From Alteromonas sp. a30 (GTDB taxonomy: Bacteria > Pseudomonadota > Gammaproteobacteria > Enterobacterales > Alteromonadaceae): DNA of 64,000 nt. Below are positions 17,170 through 25,592 of the stretch, piece by piece. A program made the position numbers and the translations under genes. Numbering within the stretch: the first letter of the stretch is position 1; the number at the start of each line of letters is the position of its first letter. The notes under the pieces were generated by a model. It was not told the origin of the DNA. It saw nothing but the letters and a program-made list of their open reading frames with translations, and did not search any database. The stretch covers positions 124,001-188,000 of the forward strand of contig NZ_JABEPE010000002.1 of assembly GCF_026788005.1 (NCBI RefSeq), in the 5' to 3' direction.

Positions 17170-18321
17170 TTAGCTTTGTAAGTTAAGAGAGCATAAAGAG
17201 TGATACAAATCCAAATACTGCTCACTAATTGCCTCTATAGAAAAATGTTCCTGCATCCGCTGGCGATGTGTTTTGCCAAGCACAGAACATTGCGCGGCGT
17301 CTAAATCCAAAAGCTCTCCGAGTTTCGATTCTAGCGCCTTGTCTTGATAAGGAGGCACAATCCAGTCAGCATCATTAAGTAAGTACCCACTATCACCAAC
17401 ATCATTTGTTAAACAAACAAGTTCACACGCCATAGCTTCGCCCAACACATTGGGGAACCCTTCCCCCCAATTCGAGCTTAAAACGAAATAATCGAAAAAC
17501 GGCATCAGCACGTTTACATCATTTCGTTCCCCCAATAAATGGATGCGAGACTTGCCAGGTATGTCAGGTATAGGAAGGGCATCGGTCCCTTTGCCAATAA
17601 CCACCAAGTGTGCATTAGGATATTTATCCGCCAACGCCAAGAAGTGCTTAATCAAGCCGAGCTGGTTTTTCATTGGATGAGCTCGACCAACATTACCGAT
17701 AATGCGACCTTGTTCAATATTGAGTAATGCGCGCAGTGGATCCTGAGTTGTATCTGCAAGCTCGCGCTTGGGAAGCCATGTAGACAACTCAAAGCCATTG
17801 GCAATGAATTGCGCTTTGTCTTTCATGTTCCAATATTTTTGGTGCTCCAACGCACTTTTTTGCGAGTTGAACACCACGCGTTCCGGCAACACTAATAACA
17901 AACCTAATAAGCGGATAATCAATCGAATACTCGGTTTCTCTTGATTCAGGTTTTGCAAACTATGGCGTACATTCCACAACAAACGAGGCCCACGCGTTAA
18001 GGAGAAAAGAGATAATAAACAGGCAAATAGCATGGCGTGATACATCCATGCATTAATAATCTGAATTTTTTCTTGTTTGATGGCACTCAGCAAGCGCCAC
18101 AAATAGACGGGAAGTAGCCAAACTTTCTTTACATTCAATGTGATAACGCGAATGCCTTTTTCTTCTAACATGGCGTGGTGTTTACCACCGGGCGTTAAAG
18201 AAACCACAATATTATCAACGCGATTATCGGCTCCTTGCTGATTTAACAACTTATACAACATCGCCTCGGCACCACCTGTACCAAGACCCGTTATAATGTG
18301 CATCACTTTGATAGGTTGCAT
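17170..18321 (-). CDS. Family 4-type glycosyltransferase
   Basis: A 383-residue GT-B enzyme with MHIITGLGTGGAEAMLYKLL at the N-terminus, the glycine-rich motif of GT4 transferases that begin with 'GGAE'. The donor-binding half has NVGRAHPMKNQLGLIKHF and SSNWGEGFPNVLGEAMACEL with the E-x7-E motif. Donor and acceptor sugars cannot be read from the sequence. It lies between a methyltransferase gene (35 bp upstream) and the PglA-like gene (29 bp downstream), so it is probably part of the same repeat-unit assembly. Confidence 0.88.
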   Translation of the reverse strand: MQPIKVMHIITGLGTGGAEAMLYKLLNQQGADNRVDNIVVSLTPGGKHHAMLEEKGIRVITLNVKKVWLLPVYLWRLLSAIKQEKIQIINAWMYHAMLFACLLSLFSLTRGPRLLWNVRHSLQNLNQEKPSIRLIIRLLGLLLVLPERVVFNSQKSALEHQKYWNMKDKAQFIANGFELSTWLPKRELADTTQDPLRALLNIEQGRIIGNVGRAHPMKNQLGLIKHFLALADKYPNAHLVVIGKGTDALPIPDIPGKSRIHLLGERNDVNVLMPFFDYFVLSSNWGEGFPNVLGEAMACELVCLTNDVGDSGYLLNDADWIVPPYQDKALESKLGELLDLDAAQCSVLGKTHRQRMQEHFSIEAISEQYLDLYHSLCSLNLQS

Positions 18322-18355
18322 TTGCTTATAGTAAACAGTGACTAGCGCGAAAACA

Positions 18356-19156
18356 CTAACGCTTTAGCAGGGCTAACTCGCCCAACATGCCAATGTATTT
18401 TCCGCCAAATTCAAAGATTCGATAAGGCTGTTTTTGCTGCTCGCTTAAACACAAGTCCATAAAAAAGCTGTTGTCGTTAATATCATCCATAATAATAAGT
18501 GCATTATCGGAAAGCTTGGTTTTTAGGGCTTGCATGGCTTGCTCGCGACCAGCATAGCGCTTGTCCGAATCGTAGTGAAATAAGTCCACACTCGACACGC
18601 TCTGCGCAATTTTAGATAGGTTTTTCGCGTCACCATCAATGAACAAATGCCAACGTGCTTTTAAGTCTTCTGGCACTAAAATGCCAATGTATTTTTCGGG
18701 GTTTTCAATACGAAAATATGGAAAATCACTACTGAATAAGCGCCCATCAGCACCTGAATCGGCATTTTTCTGCAACCCAGATAAAAACGCATGAGAGGAA
18801 TACCCTGCGGCAACGCCCGTTTCAACAACGGTTTGCGGCTTTAAGTAACGGGTTACAAAGTAAATTAACGGATAAAAACCACCACCACCCAGCGTCACAT
18901 CAATATTGCTTAACACCTTGTTGGCATGAGCTTCCAAAGACTTTGCATAAGCTAGTGACTCCTGCCACAACTCAGCATCTAAAGATTGCGCGTATTCTGC
19001 AAAATCTTGTTGTTGCTGTGCTAACCAACGCAAGTTAGCTTCATTGTTTTCCTGCTTTTTGTCGGTTAGTCGTTGAAACACTTTGCCAAGCAAAACCGGC
19101 AGTCTTTTCACATTCAAAGCTTGTTTAGCGATGTTGATTAGCACGTGATTACTCAT
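18356..19156 (-). CDS. Class I SAM-dependent methyltransferase
   Basis: A 266-residue cytoplasmic protein with a Rossmann SAM-binding motif I at PQTVVETGVAAGYSSHAFLS (near residue 110) and acidic motifs DLFHYDSDKRYAGREQAM and ALIIMDDINDN further on, as in Methyltransf_24-type enzymes. In polysaccharide clusters such enzymes O-methylate sugars. The exact substrate is unknown. Its position among glycosyltransferases supports a glycan substrate rather than a protein or rRNA. Confidence 0.82.
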   Translation of the reverse strand: MSNHVLINIAKQALNVKRLPVLLGKVFQRLTDKKQENNEANLRWLAQQQQDFAEYAQSLDAELWQESLAYAKSLEAHANKVLSNIDVTLGGGGFYPLIYFVTRYLKPQTVVETGVAAGYSSHAFLSGLQKNADSGADGRLFSSDFPYFRIENPEKYIGILVPEDLKARWHLFIDGDAKNLSKIAQSVSSVDLFHYDSDKRYAGREQAMQALKTKLSDNALIIMDDINDNSFFMDLCLSEQQKQPYRIFEFGGKYIGMLGELALLKR

Positions 19157-19213
19157 AACGGGACTCTACACTGACTTATTCATTTTAATTAATTTAATAG
19201 CTGCTGAAGCGAC

Positions 19214-20071
19214 TTACGGGTTTTCTTTGAATTTAAACACCGATGCTAACGCAGAATTCGGGTTATTAATAAACACTTCGGCCTGCATCGACTCTTTTAA
19301 CAGAGCGAGCGCGGTTTCAACCTTTAATCCTGTCGCACTATCATTAGTTGGATGCGCTTTTACATCCTGCAATTCTTCTTCCGAAAAAGGGTTAGGAATA
19401 ATGTGCGTCAACCAATGATTTTCTTCTTCGTAAAAATACCGAGGCGAATTTAAATCGATACCGATTAACAATATTTCTTCGTAGCCTAAGGCATCCGCCC
19501 AATAACAAGTGGCAAATAAAGAGGCTCTGGATTGAAAAAAATACTTTTTTGCCAACCCAAAGAAACTAATAAGCTTAATAAACTGCTTTATTTTTTTCGC
19601 CGACTTCAAATGAATAGGGAATGTCATGGTATTAATGCATGAGGGAAAAAGTGCTTGAAAAGAGGAACTTTTGGAATGCGGATTTTTAAGGGTAATGCCA
19701 TGCAACAATCCCGCCTCTTGTTTCTGCTTTAGAGCTGGATATAAAAGCGCTTCATGCTGCTTTAATAGCTCACCCTCGGGAATTTCGTACATGTAGTAAT
19801 CAATTCGTGTTGGCAATAACGCGGCATGACTAAACGCCGCAATGTCGTAATCACCCAGCTTGTCGAAAAAATCTGAATCCAGTTGATTAATACTTGGACC
19901 ACAGCCAATTACGGCTAATTTAGAACGACGCTGAGAGCGCACCATCTTATCCGCACGACTGACTTTTAAGCCTCGCACCACAACCACATACACATACCGA
20001 TAAAGCATGTATAAAGCATTGGCGACAATTGATCGAGACAGCGCGTTAACTAAGAAGGTATGTAATCGCAT
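19214..20071 (-). CDS. Putative nonulosonate transferase, GT42 sialyltransferase-like / DUF115-like
   Basis: A 285-residue protein. From memory, its layout resembles the GT42 sialyltransferases (Campylobacter Cst-II). It has a nucleotide-binding start KLAVIGCGPSINQLDSDFFD (residues 51-70), then ADALGYEEILLIGIDLNSP (192-210), a His at 240 followed by a helix (GLKVETALALLKES), and a late NNPNSALASVFKF. DUF115/MptE-like proteins share part of this fold, so the assignment is not certain. CMP-nonulosonate is expected from the NeuB/NeuC/NeuA set in this cluster, which makes a nonulosonate transferase a good fit. The start at 20071 (AAGG upstream) leaves a 26-bp overlap with the upstream gene; the longer frame from 20149 would overlap 104 bp. 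Confidence 0.6.
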   Translation of the reverse strand: MRLHTFLVNALSRSIVANALYMLYRYVYVVVVRGLKVSRADKMVRSQRRSKLAVIGCGPSINQLDSDFFDKLGDYDIAAFSHAALLPTRIDYYMYEIPEGELLKQHEALLYPALKQKQEAGLLHGITLKNPHSKSSSFQALFPSCINTMTFPIHLKSAKKIKQFIKLISFFGLAKKYFFQSRASLFATCYWADALGYEEILLIGIDLNSPRYFYEEENHWLTHIIPNPFSEEELQDVKAHPTNDSATGLKVETALALLKESMQAEVFINNPNSALASVFKFKENP

Positions 20072-21632
20072 CAAAATGGGCCTTGGCGTTGGTCTCTGCA
20101 TCAATGTTTTTATGGTCCAAACTCGCTTGCCCACCAATGGCGGCATCAAATCCGTACTCTTTAATTAGCTGCGCAAAAGCTTTCACCAAATACACCTCTG
20201 GACGAACGCCTTGCTCAATGTTGTTGATTGCGGTTTGCAGAGCCTTTTCTGAATCAATAAAGTACACGCCATGACATGGACGAAACCAAGACACGGCGAA
20301 GCTCAATGCAGGCAATCCGCGTGCAATCGCTTCCCAACAGACCGTTCCACCAGCAGACGCAACCGCTTCGCTCTTCGCCATTAAGGTGAACGAATCTAAA
20401 GACAAGCTCATTAAAGAAACATTAGGAATATCATTTAATTCTGTGTAGTAACGCTCATCTCGGAAACATTCACCGAAACGCGTGTAACTGCTTATAAACT
20501 GGCTTGGATGCTCTTTCACCAAAATATGCCATGAATCGCCAAGCATAGAGGCTAACCACTTAATCATGTAACGTTGATCCACAAAACGCCCTGCAAGTGG
20601 GCAAGTGGACTTTTCTGGTTGATATTGCAACGCCACATAAATGAATTTTTTATTCTCTGGCAAACGCGACAAGTCGTCTAACGCCAAGTTGTTGTAAACC
20701 GCTTTGATGGCGTCTTTCTTTTTAATCGCTCGCATTTTGTTAAAAACGTATTCACGGTAGGTATGCTGCGAGGTCATCATGGTTGAACCCGCTTTGTATT
20801 GATCCGAGCGCATCGGTACGTTTTTGATAAAGCGGCCACCTACATCTATGGCTGTTTTCACTTTTTTGATTAATGCACTTGGTGAAGGAAACACACGCTT
20901 GCGATTGGAAGCCAACTGATTGTATTCCTCAACCTGATCCCATAAATGTTCTTTTAATACAGTTTGGTAATCTTGATTGAGTTTATCTACATATTCGTTG
21001 ATGCTAGGTAAAATCTCGATTTGCTTGCCTGATGTGGTGTAATCCTCTACCACTTTGGCATAACGCGTGTTTAATTCGGGAAAACCTTCTTCAAAATCGT
21101 GATACGGCAATATGCCTAATTCAGAAATAGTTCGTGTTGTCATGATGGTGGTTACACCTAACAACTTTGCCGTGAGGTACAAACCGTAATCTACAGCTTG
21201 ATGTGGTTCTTCTTCAAACCATACGAGGTCGATTTGGTATTGCTGAATAACCTTTTTCCACAAAGAGATAACATGATAGAAAAACGCCAAGCGTTCTTTG
21301 TATTCAAAGGCAGAATCGTTAGAGTCGTTGCGCTCTAACATATAAATAAAGTTAAATTCGTATTTGGAAAGAAAGTCTAAATCATCCGGTGTCGGTGGCA
21401 ATAAGTCATTATATGCCATCCCTTGAGGTAAAATGCCTTTTACTACATCAAAAAAGTCGTACTGAAACGCATCGGGAAATGTGTTTTTCACTAACTCCCT
21501 GTTTTCATCTGCCACAAACCAAACAGTCGGAGCCCAATTCAATTGCTGAGCAAACTTCTGCGCGGTTTTAACAACGTAGGGCTGATAACTGGAAACAAGA
21601 ACTCGTCGATTTCTGTAGCTTTCTAACGACAT
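20046..21632 (-). CDS. Capsule-type GT-B glycosyltransferase, KpsS/KpsC-like
   Basis: A 528-residue soluble protein. The C-terminal half has KEHPSQFISSYTRFGECF and SEAVASAGGTVCWEAIARGL followed by PALSFAVSWF, the pattern seen in capsule polysaccharide transferases of the Kps type, which use CMP-activated sugars. The N-terminal half begins NRRVLVSSYQPYVVKTAQKF and has acidic, helix-rich segments without a known signature. In this cluster a CMP-legionaminate or related donor is available. No membrane segments are seen. It overlaps the GT42-like gene, indicating coupling. The role as a glycosyltransferase is moderately sure; the donor is inference. Confidence 0.65.
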   Translation of the reverse strand: MSLESYRNRRVLVSSYQPYVVKTAQKFAQQLNWAPTVWFVADENRELVKNTFPDAFQYDFFDVVKGILPQGMAYNDLLPPTPDDLDFLSKYEFNFIYMLERNDSNDSAFEYKERLAFFYHVISLWKKVIQQYQIDLVWFEEEPHQAVDYGLYLTAKLLGVTTIMTTRTISELGILPYHDFEEGFPELNTRYAKVVEDYTTSGKQIEILPSINEYVDKLNQDYQTVLKEHLWDQVEEYNQLASNRKRVFPSPSALIKKVKTAIDVGGRFIKNVPMRSDQYKAGSTMMTSQHTYREYVFNKMRAIKKKDAIKAVYNNLALDDLSRLPENKKFIYVALQYQPEKSTCPLAGRFVDQRYMIKWLASMLGDSWHILVKEHPSQFISSYTRFGECFRDERYYTELNDIPNVSLMSLSLDSFTLMAKSEAVASAGGTVCWEAIARGLPALSFAVSWFRPCHGVYFIDSEKALQTAINNIEQGVRPEVYLVKAFAQLIKEYGFDAAIGGQASLDHKNIDAETNAKAHFDAITYLLS

Positions 21633-21866
21633 ATTTTAATTATTCTGACTTAGTGATTTCAGGATTTAATCATTCGGGGATAAATTAGAAAAGCGGTCTT
21701 GAAATATGCGCACGCTCAGCGCCACATACTTATCAACGACCGCCATAAAAGTGGTTAGTGCTTGGCGAGCCCTATTTAGCGAGGACTCTTAACAAATACT
21801 TCAAGTAAAAACCACGCGGGATATTACCACCTCGACGGCGATAAATGAAGCTCACTCCCTTTGCAT

Positions 21867-22823
21867 TTACTGTATTGTCGCATCTCTACTGCGAACTAAC
21901 TTAATATACAGAGGATCATCTAAGTTTTTGTGCTCGGAAATATCAAGATTCATTCTATCTCGCAAATTCTCTAACGACATAGATGTGAAACTTAACATCA
22001 AGGCGCAGCGGGATTTCGATTTTGCTCTTGAACCATAATGGAAGCAATTACAAGAATCGACGGTGAGCACACTGCCACTTTTTCCTTTCACAATCACTTT
22101 TTCAGCGTTTTCGTACTTGGTTAACTTTGCATCTTCAACCGACATATTCGACATTGCGCTGCCGTAATTGAGTTCTTTATCTTTCTTCATCTCATTAGAA
22201 ACAGACAATGGAAAGAAAGTAAACGGCCCATTTTCTTCATCGACATCAGTAATATACACCACAACTCTGAGTATTTTGGTGTCGATCACATCGAGGTGAA
22301 GCTGTTGACTATTTAACCAACCATTACGGTCCGTTGGGTCGCTGCGTAATAAGTCGATGTTATTTAAGATCGGGTATTCGCCAAGATATTTAGCGGCGTG
22401 TGCAATCATCTTTTTCGAGAAGGCAAAGTTATAAAATGCGTCATTCGCCAGTAATTCGTCGGCATAAACCACCGAATACGGCATATCAACGCGAGAGGTA
22501 TCCGGGCCCTTTTCTTCGAATAATTTTAATGATTCTTCTACGACTTCTTTTGTGTAGGGGAAATATTCACTATCGAATAACGTCCAACCGTCTTTCATAA
22601 AGTCATCAGGAATGGGAAAGTCGTTTTCTTTTTGGAAGTCTTCGAGAAACGCCTTACGTTGTTCAGCAATCGTTTTGTATTTTCGGCTATTTAGCTGCTT
22701 AGCCAATTTCTTGTACAAATTCGTGCTGAGTACACGTCTGCCATCTTTAGTGCGCCATTTTTCAAAAAGGTAATACAACCCCACACCAAAAGGATCGTGC
22801 AATAATTTATTTATACTGTTCAT
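21867..22823 (-). CDS. Putative Fe(II)/2-oxoglutarate-dependent dioxygenase, PhyH-like
   Basis: A 318-residue soluble protein with the metal-binding triad pattern of phytanoyl-CoA-dioxygenase-like enzymes: HLD at residues 176-178 (in SQQLHLDVIDTKILRVVVYI), a distal His at 262 (NCFHYGSRAKSKSRC), and Arg 266 or 272 for 2-oxoglutarate. The region ITDVDEENGPFTFFPLS between them is also typical of the fold. Such enzymes hydroxylate or otherwise oxidise small molecules; in a glycan locus the likely substrate is a sugar or its modification, which is inference. hisH2 ends 4 bp upstream, so they are in one transcript. A 234-bp spacer without coding potential follows. Confidence 0.7.
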   Translation of the reverse strand: MNSINKLLHDPFGVGLYYLFEKWRTKDGRRVLSTNLYKKLAKQLNSRKYKTIAEQRKAFLEDFQKENDFPIPDDFMKDGWTLFDSEYFPYTKEVVEESLKLFEEKGPDTSRVDMPYSVVYADELLANDAFYNFAFSKKMIAHAAKYLGEYPILNNIDLLRSDPTDRNGWLNSQQLHLDVIDTKILRVVVYITDVDEENGPFTFFPLSVSNEMKKDKELNYGSAMSNMSVEDAKLTKYENAEKVIVKGKSGSVLTVDSCNCFHYGSRAKSKSRCALMLSFTSMSLENLRDRMNLDISEHKNLDDPLYIKLVRSRDATIQ

Positions 22824-22827
22824 TTCC

Positions 22828-23454
22828 CTAGCTCTTTAATGGTAGTTCAGCAAAGGCTTTTAGAATCGCTAATCCTGCATCAGCACTGTTCTCAGGGTGG
22901 AACTGCATCCCCCAAATGTTGTCTTGGCTAACGGCAGCACAGAATTCAACATCTTCGTATTGGCCTTTCGCCAGCACCGCTGATTCATTCTCAGGTAGTG
23001 CCATGTAAGTATGTACGAAATAAAAGTAGTCGGCTTGAGAAAGAAGCGCATCATTTTCTTTAACGACTTCTAATTTACACCAACCAATATGCGGTAATTT
23101 GAGCGATGGGTTAGTAGACACAATTTTCTTCACTTGGCCTTTAATTAAGCCTAAACCATCAGCACCACCGTGCTCATCGCTATGCTCAAGCAAAAGTTGC
23201 ATACCAAGACAAATACCAAGAATAGGCGTGCCTGCATTGACCTTTGTTATAATCGCATCAAATAAGTTCAACGATTTGATATTTTCCATACCGACTGGAA
23301 ATGCCCCAACGCCCGGTAAAATCAGCTTTTCTGCTGCCAAAATCACTTCAGGATCGGAGGTCATTTCTACTTCTGCGCCAATATGGGCTATCGCCTGCTC
23401 AACACTTTTTAAATTGCCGCAGTGGTAATCAATAATCGTAACTTTACTTGGCAT
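22828..23454 (-). CDS. hisH: HisH-type glutamine amidotransferase subunit of the sugar amidation system
   Basis: A 208-residue class I glutamine amidotransferase. The nucleophile Cys82 is in GTPILGICLGMQLLLEH, and His186 with Glu188 in WGMQFHPENS complete the triad. It delivers ammonia to a HisF partner. The gene is placed in a glycan cluster with a HisF copy and a WbpG/PseA-like amidotransferase. It is therefore the HisH2 type that supplies ammonia for making an acetamidino sugar, as in the Pseudomonas wbpG-hisH2-hisF2 set, rather than histidine synthesis. Unusually it is separated from hisF by a flippase and an acyltransferase gene. Confidence 0.88.
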   Translation of the reverse strand: MPSKVTIIDYHCGNLKSVEQAIAHIGAEVEMTSDPEVILAAEKLILPGVGAFPVGMENIKSLNLFDAIITKVNAGTPILGICLGMQLLLEHSDEHGGADGLGLIKGQVKKIVSTNPSLKLPHIGWCKLEVVKENDALLSQADYFYFVHTYMALPENESAVLAKGQYEDVEFCAAVSQDNIWGMQFHPENSADAGLAILKAFAELPLKS

Positions 23455-23501
23455 AAATAGAGACTTCCTGTTGGATGTAATTGCTTGCGCCGATTCTAAC
23501 T

Positions 23502-25568
23502 TTATCGACTTATTAAATCTATTTTCGATAAGGTTTTCTTCAGTAATAATCGCGCCCCTGCATTGGATAAATGATCATCATCTAAATACAAGGGTTCGCC
23601 ATTAAATTGCGCTACACAATGAGCCTCAACCAAGGTATCGCAAAACACCTGCGATGGTTGCACAGGCACGATGTTCGAATTTTGATTTGAAACAACATCA
23701 AGCACACTTGTCGCAAATTGATGGCGCTGTTGATAAGCCGAGTATGGGTACGCCAACGTCTCTAAGGGTTTTCCATTCTCGGTGTAATATTCTAGATTTT
23801 CGCTGTAAATGTCCCAGCCAATCTCAGGTACAGGGTAATGCAAATAAAGGGGGATATTTTGGCTTAAGCGGGATAAAAACTGCTGTGTTTTTTCCTGTTT
23901 TTCTAACGCAGCGACACTCACACTGCCATCGTTTCTTACTGCCACATTTTCACGATATTGAATGTGCTCAACACCACCAACGGTATTATCAAACCCTAGC
24001 GCGTTAATTTGCGGGGTTTTCGCATCGGAAGCGCCTTGCGACGCTGAAACCGGATAGTAAATCAATGTCCAACGAGCAAAAAGCAACACGGCATCCGCCT
24101 GCTGCTCAATATAACGAGCGAGGTTTTCTTGTGCTTGCGTGCATTTATCGTAATACGTTTTGCCATCTTTAATCGGCAGCTTGGTAATGAGTGGGACGGT
24201 TCCGCAACCATCGTTAAACACACGTAATCCCTTAATGCCTTTCTTTTCAAAAGCATGATGAGTCTCTTCCAACATTGCATCAGCATGAGAGTCGCCATAC
24301 AAGGCTATCGTTGTTGCGCTTGATGCATCACCAAAATAACAGGCGATCACACCCGGATAATTTTCAACTGGAGCATAGCGGCAAACCTCTCCTTGCTGAT
24401 CGATTTTATCGCCCAAACTTATCCATTGCACATTAGGCGGCAATTCATAGCGGTCTCGAAAGCCTTCTTTCACATGGCCTACTACACCAACAATAATAAA
24501 TGCGCTGCTTACTACTACGGTGCTAACCATCAATGATTTCGAGCCAACTCGACTGCGGTCTCTGAAAGGCGTTTCAACAAAACGCCACGTTAAGTAGGAC
24601 AAAGGAAAAGTTAACAATACCATTATCAACATTACTGCATTAGAGGCTTGAAAATAGTGTTGATACTTAACAAAGGCGATGAGTGGCTGGTGCCACAGAT
24701 ACAAGCTGTAACTGAGTAAACCGATTCCAACCAAAATACGGTTTCTTAATAGGCTAACAACGAATCCCGAATCGCGGGCAAACAGCAAAATAAATGCCGT
24801 ACCAAAGGTAGGCACTAGCGTATAAACACTCGGAAATGGCGTATTGTGGTCGTAAACAAAAATACTAAACAGAATCGCGGCAACGCCTATTAAACTGAAT
24901 ACCTCTCGGCGCTTTTGAGAAATATTCGGCAAACCATAATAAGACACCCAAGCCGCAGTTAGCGCTCCAACCAACAACTCCCACATTCGGCTGGGTAATA
25001 AATAAAACGCCGCACTCGGATTGTTGTACACCTCATAGTTGGCATACAACAAGCTCGCGATAAAAATAAGAAAAATAGGAACAAGCACTTTTAGTCGAAG
25101 CGCTGTTAGCACTAGCAGGAATACCGGAAAAAACAGATAAAACTGCTCTTCAACCGATAAACTCCAAGTGTGTAATAACGGTTTTAATTCTGAGGCGAGA
25201 TCAAAGTAACCACTTTGTAAAAAGAAAAGAATATTGGAGGAAAATAATGTAACGGCTGTCAGGCTTTGAAAATAAACTTTGGTTTCCGGCGGGGAAAACA
25301 GTAGCCAAGGGACAGGAATAGACGCCAACATCACCACATATAAAGCAGGTAATATTCGTCTTATTCGTCTTTCATAAAATCGCGTAATGCTGAACTTACG
25401 TTGTGCTATTTCATCCAGCAAAATACGAGAAATAAGGTAGCCGCTGATAACAAAGAAAACATCAACACCTACATAACCGCCACTAAAAAGTGTAAAACCT
25501 GCGTGGAAGAAAATAACGGGCAGTACCGCTAACGCTCTTAGTCCATCGATTTCTGGGCGATACTGCAT
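23502..25568 (-). CDS. OafA-type acyltransferase with SGNH domain
   Basis: A 688-residue inner-membrane protein. The N-terminal half is an acyltransferase-3 domain with about ten membrane helices, starting YRPEIDGLRALAVLPVIFFH and including SWSLSVEEQFYLFFPVFL. The C-terminal half (from about residue 400) is a periplasmic SGNH domain with the nucleophile segment IALYGDSHADAMLEE and the late DDDHLSNAGARLL carrying Asp and His. OafA-like enzymes O-acetylate O-antigen or capsule sugars. A second gene of the same architecture lies at 30968-32995; the two probably modify different positions or sugars. Confidence 0.92.
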   Translation of the reverse strand: MQYRPEIDGLRALAVLPVIFFHAGFTLFSGGYVGVDVFFVISGYLISRILLDEIAQRKFSITRFYERRIRRILPALYVVMLASIPVPWLLFSPPETKVYFQSLTAVTLFSSNILFFLQSGYFDLASELKPLLHTWSLSVEEQFYLFFPVFLLVLTALRLKVLVPIFLIFIASLLYANYEVYNNPSAAFYLLPSRMWELLVGALTAAWVSYYGLPNISQKRREVFSLIGVAAILFSIFVYDHNTPFPSVYTLVPTFGTAFILLFARDSGFVVSLLRNRILVGIGLLSYSLYLWHQPLIAFVKYQHYFQASNAVMLIMVLLTFPLSYLTWRFVETPFRDRSRVGSKSLMVSTVVVSSAFIIVGVVGHVKEGFRDRYELPPNVQWISLGDKIDQQGEVCRYAPVENYPGVIACYFGDASSATTIALYGDSHADAMLEETHHAFEKKGIKGLRVFNDGCGTVPLITKLPIKDGKTYYDKCTQAQENLARYIEQQADAVLLFARWTLIYYPVSASQGASDAKTPQINALGFDNTVGGVEHIQYRENVAVRNDGSVSVAALEKQEKTQQFLSRLSQNIPLYLHYPVPEIGWDIYSENLEYYTENGKPLETLAYPYSAYQQRHQFATSVLDVVSNQNSNIVPVQPSQVFCDTLVEAHCVAQFNGEPLYLDDDHLSNAGARLLLKKTLSKIDLISR

Positions 25569-25592
25569 GCAAATGTCTCCTAACTTGCCAAC

